A DNA stretch of 64,000 nt from Bagarius yarrelli (taxonomy: Eukaryota; Chordata; Actinopteri; Siluriformes; Sisoridae), in NCBI GenBank assembly GCA_005784505.1, contig VCAZ01000186.1, forward strand, positions 341,993-405,992. The letters run 5' to 3'. The notes beneath the pieces are model-generated. The model did no database searches and had not been told where the DNA came from. It saw only the letters and a program-made list of their open reading frames with translations. The position numbers were made by a program, and so were the translations under genes. Within the stretch, counting starts at the first letter, position 1, and each line of letters begins with the position of its first letter. Below, piece after piece: positions 58,401-64,000 of the stretch.

Positions 58401-61400
58401 TAACACACACTGCACCTTTAATATAACACACACTATAACACACACTGCACCTTTAATATAACACACATGCACCTTTACTGCACCTTTAATATAACACACA
58501 CACTTTAATATAACTACCCTTGCACCTGTTAATATAACACACACTGCACCTTTAATATAACACACACACGGCACCTCACCTTTAATATAAACACACACGG
58601 CACCTTTAATATAACACACACGCACCCTTTAATATAACTTACACACTGCAACCCTTTAATATAACACAGCACACTTACACTGCACCTTTAATATAACACA
58701 CACTGCAACCTTTAATAGCACCTTTAATATAACACACACGGCACACTTTAATATAACCACACACGGGCACCTTAATATAACACACACTTACAATAAGCAC
58801 ACATTAATATAACACACACATGCACCTTTAATATAACACACACTGCACCTTTAATATAACACCACACTGCACCTTCAATATAACCTTTAATATAACACAC
58901 ACTGCACCTTAATAACACACACTATAATATAACACACAATATACACTGCACCTTTAATATAACACACACTTGCACCTTTTAATATAACACACACTGCACC
59001 TTTAATATACACACACTGACACTGCACCTTCAATATAACACACACCTGCACCTTCAATATACTGCACTTTAATATAACACCACACCTTTAATATAACCCC
59101 ACTGCACCTTTAATATAACCCACAACACCTTTTATATAACCCCACTGCACCTTTCATAATGCATTGAACCACCACCACACTTTACTATAACACACACTGC
59201 ACACAACACACACAACTGCACCTTTAATTATATATAACACACCTTTAATAAACACACTGCACTTATAATCCCACACTGCACCTTTAATATAACACACACC
59301 ACCTTTAATATATAACACACACACTGCACCTTTAATATAAACACACTGCACCTGCACACCACTGCACCTTTAATATAACACACACCTTTAATAAACACAC
59401 CTGCACCTTCAATAACCTTTAATATAACACACACCTGCACACACACTGGCACCTTTAATATAACACACACTGCACCTTTAATATCTAACCACAACACCCT
59501 GCACCTTCATTAATATATAACACACACACTGCACCTTTAATATAACACACACACACACTGCACCTTAATATAACACACACACTGCACCTTTAATATTAAC
59601 ACACACTGCACCTTTAATATAACACACACACTTTAATATAACACACATGCACCTTTAATAAATGCACATTTACTCACTGCACCACTTTAAATATAACACC
59701 ACACTGCACCTTTAACATAACACACTGGCACCTTTATATAACACACACTGCACCTTTAATATAACACACACTGGCACCTTTAATATAACACACACTGCAA
59801 CCTTTAATATAACACACACTGCACCTTTAATATAACACACACTGCACCTTTAATATAACACACACTTTAATATAACTTAACACTGCACCTTTAATATAAC
59901 CACACACACTGCACCTTTAATATAATATAACACACACACTGGCACCTTTAATATAACACCACACATAACACACACTGCAACCTTTAATATAACACACACG
60001 CACCTTTAATATAACACACACTGCACCTTTAATATAACTAACACCACCTTTAATATAACACACCCTTTAATATAACACACACTGCACCTTTAATATAACA
60101 CCGGCACACACACCTTTACATTTAGTAACACACACTGCACCTTTAATATAACACACACTGCACCTTTAAATAACCACACTGCACCTCTAATATAACACAA
60201 CACTGCACCTTTATATAACACAACAAACACCACCACTGCACCTTTAATATACACACACTGCACCTTTAATATAACACACCACTGCACCTTTAATATAACA
60301 CACACTGCACCCACACTCACTGCACGTTAATATAACACACACCCTTTTAATATAACACACGGCACCTTTATATAACACCCACTGCACCTTTAATATACAC
60401 ACACCACCTTTAACTAACACACACGCACTCTTAATAGCACCTTTAATATAACACACACACTGCACCTTAATATAACACACACTTTAATATAACACACACA
60501 CCTGCACCTTTAATATAACACACCTTCACTGAACCTTTAATATAACACACACTGCACCTTTAATATAAACACAACACTGCACCTGTTAATATAACACCCA
60601 CACTGCACCTTTAATATAACACACAGCACACTGCAACCTTTAATATAACACACACACTGCACCTTTAATATAACACACACTGAACCTTTAATATAAACAC
60701 ACAAAACTGCACCTTTATATAACACACACTGGCACCTTTAATATAACACACACACCCTTTACACTGTATAAACACACACACTTTAATATAACACACAATG
60801 CACCTTTAATATAACACACACTGCACCTTTAAATATAAATATTAACACACACTGCACCCTTATATAACACACACCTGCACCTTTAATATAATATAAACAC
60901 ACCAAATACACTGCAACACACACTTTTTTTGCACCTTTAAATAACACACACACTGCACCTTTAATATAACACACACCCTTTATAACACACACTGCACCTT
61001 TAATATAACACACACTGCACCTTTAATATAACACACACTGCACCTGCACCTTAATATAACACACACACTGCACTTTAATATAACACACACGGCACCTTTA
61101 ATATAACACACACGCACCTTTAATATAACACACACTGCACCTCTAATATAACACACAACTGCACCTTTAATATAACACACACTGCACCGTAATATAACAC
61201 ACACTGCACTTTAATATAACACTGCACACTCAGCACCTTTAATAAACACCACTGCACCTTAATATAACACACACACTGCACCTGCAACTGAACCTTTAAT
61301 ATAATAACACACACACTGCACCTTTAATATATAACACACACTGCACCTTTAATATAACACACACGGCACCTTTAATATTAACACACACACACTTTAATAT

Positions 61401-64000
61401 TAACACACAACGCACCTTTAATATAACACACACTGCACCTTTAATATAAACACACACACCTTTACACACCACACATGGCACCTTTAATATAACACACACT
61501 GCACCGTTTAATATACAACACACACTGCACACTTTAATATAACACACACACTGCACCTTAGTATAACACACACACCTGCACCTTAATAACACACTGCACC
61601 GTATAACACACTTTAATATAACACACACACTGCACCTGCACCTAATATAACACACACACGGCACCTTTAATATAACACACACTGCACCTTAATAAACACA
61701 CCTACCTAACACAACCTTTAATATAACACTGACACCTTTAATATAACACAACCACTGCACCTTTAATATCAAATCACACTGCACCTTAAATATAAACACA
61801 CACTGCACCTTAAATAAACACACACACTGCACCTGCACCTTAATATAACACACACACTGCACCTTTAATCACAACTTAAGATAACACACTGCACCTTTAA
61901 TATAACACACACTGACACCTTTAAATAACACTTTAACACACAACCTTTAATTAACCCAAACACACTGCACCTGCACTTAATATAACACACTGCACTTTAA
62001 TTAGCCACACTTTAATATAACACACACACCTTGCACCTTTAATATAACACACACGGCACCTTTAATTAAAACAAACACTGCACCTTTAATATAACACACA
62101 CTGCACCTCTAATATAACAACACACACTGCACCTTTAATATAACACACACTGCACCTTTAATATAACACACACACACTGGCACCTTTAATATTAACACAC
62201 ACTGCACCTTAATATAACACACACTGCACCTTTAATATAACACACACACTGCACCTTTAATATAACACACACTGCACCTTATATACACAACCACTGCACC
62301 TTTATATAGAACACACACTGCACCTTTAATATAACACACACTGCACCTTTAATATAACACACACTGCACCTTTATATAACACCACACCTGCACCTTTATA
62401 AACACACACACTGCACCTTGTAATATAACACACACTGCACCTCTAATAAACACACACACTATAACACACACGGCACCTTTAATATAACACCACACTGCAC
62501 CTGCACTTATAATATAACACACACTGCACCTTTAATATAACACACACTGCACCTTTAATATAACACACACTGCACCTTTAATATAACACACACACCTGCA
62601 CCTTTATAACACAACACAATGCACTTTAGTATATAACCACACACTGCACCTTTAATATACACACACTGCACACTTTAATAGCACACTGCACCTTCTAACT
62701 GCCATTTAAATAAACACACACTGCACCTTTAATATAACACACACTGCACCTTTAATATAACACACACTGCACCTTTAATATAACACACACACTGCACCTT
62801 TAATATAACTCACACTGCACCTTTAATATAACACACACTGCACCTTTAATAATAACACACACTGCACCTTTAATAATAACACACACTGCACCGTTAATTT
62901 AACACACACTGCACCTTTAGTACCTTCTCCTCTGGACAGACAGGCAGCGCTTCTGCTCCTGGCTAGGAAGGAGATGGTGGGGGTCTGAAGACGGTTAACC
63001 AGGTTTATTTCCCATTGACTAAGAGAGCGGCGTTTAGCTACAGTAGATAGAAGCAAAGCAGAGACGCGCGTGTCCAGTGAAGAGGAACGAGGATGAGAAG
63101 ATAAGAAAGACAGGGAAGGAGAAGCAGAAGAGAGAGGGTTAGAACTTTAAAGACGTTTACCGATGGTGTTGTTCTTAGGATTGAGTACTCTCCTCTGTGC
63201 ATTTCTCAGTTTGGCCTTCTGGCTCCTCTCCATGGTCTTCTGCACCACAGACTCATAACGCTCCTGGAAGAAAAGATCCAAACCGTGTGTTACACCGAGG
63301 TTATAGTCAGGTCACATGACAAGAGAACGGTAATCGGGTCCAGGACAGCAGGCTGAGAAATGAATGTAGAACTTCTTTATCCAGGTCAGCAATAATAAAG
63401 ACCGAGTCATGGACATCAGTACGCTTTAAAAAAAGAGATCCAGGATGCTACAACCTACATTAAGGTTCCTAAGGAAGCTAAAAAGTATTATTTTCCAAAT
63501 TTTCCAAAGAACTGCAGTTCTTTTCCAATTTTAAGGTTCCATCCAATGAACCATTGATGAACTTATGACTGTTGTAAAATTAGGGGTTGGTAGAACATTA
63601 ACTTGTTTTCCATCATGTTAGTTTAGAGGAACCCACTCAGACCAACCAAAATTTTAACTAGAACCCATTTAGTAAGATAAGAACCCGAGGAGCAAACCCA
63701 CGAGGAACCCATTTTTCTACTAGAGCACTTTTAATAAAAGCTTTCGGAAAATCGGTAACCAGAATCCTAAAGGTTTTTTTGTAGGGTTCTACATGCTGTA
63801 GAACAACGGAGTATAAAAGTTTAAACTCCTTTAGACTCACCCGCTCTAATTTAAGCCTCTGGTTGCGTTTTTCCTCCACAGCGTTCCTCCTCGTCTCCTC
63901 CTTCAGCCTCTGCTCCTCCAGCTTTTTACGCCGTTCCTCCAGGTGTTTCTGGTAGAACCTCTGTGCTCTCTCTTCTCGGTCCAGCCAGCCCTGCTCCCGG
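52465..64000 (-). CDS. MAP7-family microtubule-associated protein (5' end outside window)
   Basis: MAP7 proteins bind microtubules and recruit kinesin-1. Exons in order are 64000-63841 (upstream end open), 63263-63161, 63037-62924, possibly 56140-56018, then 55921-55818, 54971-54775, 54636-54489, 54396-54267, 53901-53818, 53614-53567, 53414-53201 and 52533-52523. The N-terminal charged repeat has LEERRKKLEEQRLKEE and ERYESVVQKTMERSQ, then the family block SQWEINLVNRLQTPTISFLA. The second helical region has GTTDPEEASRLLAERRR, FQREESERQERKK and RLEEIMKRTRKTDAEK. The end is GHQRA joined to EVI by a last exon of 11 coding bases; MAP7 itself ends AEVI. Phases agree from 55921 onward. Entry into the 55921 exon is out of phase by one base, so an indel or missed exon is likely. 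A 23-bp array fills the intron at 56.5-62.9 kb. AATAAA lies at 52465-52470. The paralogue (MAP7 versus MAP7D) is not settled. Confidence 0.87.
53681..53706. repeat. (GATGA)n pentanucleotide run
   Basis: Five copies of GAGAT/GATGA in an intron of the MAP7-family gene. Confidence 0.85.
53981..54210. repeat. Dispersed repeat resembling 56318-56545
   Basis: AAAGGAGCAGTGCGTGATCT, CAGAGACCTCTGCTGG and, at the far end, GACCGCACCTTTGAACTGAG. Start and end blocks parallel those of the element next to the 23-bp array. Confidence 0.4.
55190..55600. repeat. ACTAATCACTGATCACTAGTC minisatellite
   Basis: About a dozen copies of a 31-base unit (CTAATCACTGATCACTAGTC, then TTTACCATTAA), alternating with a shorter variant ACTCATCAATAGTCA. 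CACTAGTC contains a palindromic ACTAGT and TGATCA motifs recur. It lies within an intron of the MAP7-family gene. Confidence 0.88.
56318..56545. repeat. Dispersed element whose end seeds the 23-bp array
   Basis: Begins AAAGGAGCAGTTTGTCATTT and CAGGGCTCTCTG, and ends GGCTTTAAGACACACACTGC then ACCTTTAATATAAC. The last part is identical to the unit of the adjoining array. The same type of start is seen at 53981. Confidence 0.5.
56543..62919. repeat. 6.4 kb tandem array of a 23-bp unit
   Basis: The unit is TGCACCTTTAATATAAC followed by ACACAC. Long stretches are perfect (for example 57060-57230 and 62500-62830), while 57.8-61.9 kb shows very many single-base insertions and deletions. Roughly 270 units fit the length. 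Runs of CYIKGAVCVILKVQ-like frames on the minus strand come from the unit and are not genes. It fills most of one MAP7-family intron and is interrupted by a SINE at 57548-57765. Confidence 0.95.
57548..57765 (-). mobile_element. SINE (family A) inserted in the 23-bp array
   Basis: The best-preserved copy: GTATTTGGCAGACGCCCTTA, TCCAGAGCGACTTACAATAT, GAGCAATTGGGGGTTAAGGG, CCTTGCTCAGGGGTCCAATG, GCTGGGAATCGAACCCACAC and CACCTTAACCATGAGCCACC. Array units resume immediately on both sides, so the SINE landed in an existing array. Confidence 0.88.

Noticed and set aside
56886..62800. Repeated YIKGAVCVILKVQ-like frames on the minus strand
   Set aside because: Frames of the 23-bp array. A perfect array contains a stop in every three units, and the longer frames exist only where unit length slips.
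56543..62919. CRISPR-like array
   Set aside because: Direct tandem units without unique spacers, in a vertebrate intron.

Overview
The window is eukaryotic nuclear DNA, almost certainly from a ray-finned (teleost) fish. Genes are split into short exons with GT-AG introns, introns are packed with (CA)n/(TG)n, (CT)n and AT-rich tandem repeats, tRNA-derived SINEs and short inverted-repeat elements recur, and the gene set is vertebrate with a fish-type TRIM gene. The species cannot be fixed from the sequence. One ambiguous base (33975), long C and G runs and several single-indel frameshifts in otherwise well-conserved genes point to an unevenly polished long-read assembly.

Layout. Positions 1-9346 are repeat-rich with no exon I can assign. 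9347-19154 (+) holds the twelve 3'-terminal coding exons of tiam2, a Rac guanine-nucleotide exchange factor, with a 2.6 kb AT-rich array in one intron. tfb1m, the mitochondrial 12S rRNA dimethyltransferase, runs on the minus strand from 38258 down to 19897, tail to tail with tiam2. Its large intron 5 contains cldn20 (claudin-20, + strand, 27975-28699), a lone last exon of a BRPF1-type gene (+, 35289-35472) and an unassigned exon-like segment (32761-32830). A TRIM E3 ligase gene with RING, B-box, coiled coil and PRY/SPRY lies on the minus strand at 39998-42796. A telomere-like (TTAGGG)n tract between two inverted SINEs follows, then ptp4a2 (PRL-2 phosphatase, + strand, coding 49037-50476 with candidate 5' non-coding exons from 45.3 kb). 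A MAP7-family microtubule-binding gene occupies the minus strand from 52.5 kb past the window end, with a 6.4 kb array of a 23-bp unit in one intron.

The order tiam2 / tfb1m with cldn20 inside tfb1m matches the human 6q25 arrangement and supports the gene names independently of protein similarity. The genes do not form one pathway: they cover Rac signalling, mitochondrial rRNA modification, tight junctions, ubiquitin ligation, a prenylated phosphatase and a microtubule-associated protein. No new gene system was found. The most notable non-gene signals are TG-repeat tracts in front of many splice acceptors with CA repeats after some donors, an intronic array dense in consensus splice-donor hexamers, the 23-bp array, the interstitial telomere tract and the displaced BRPF1 exon.
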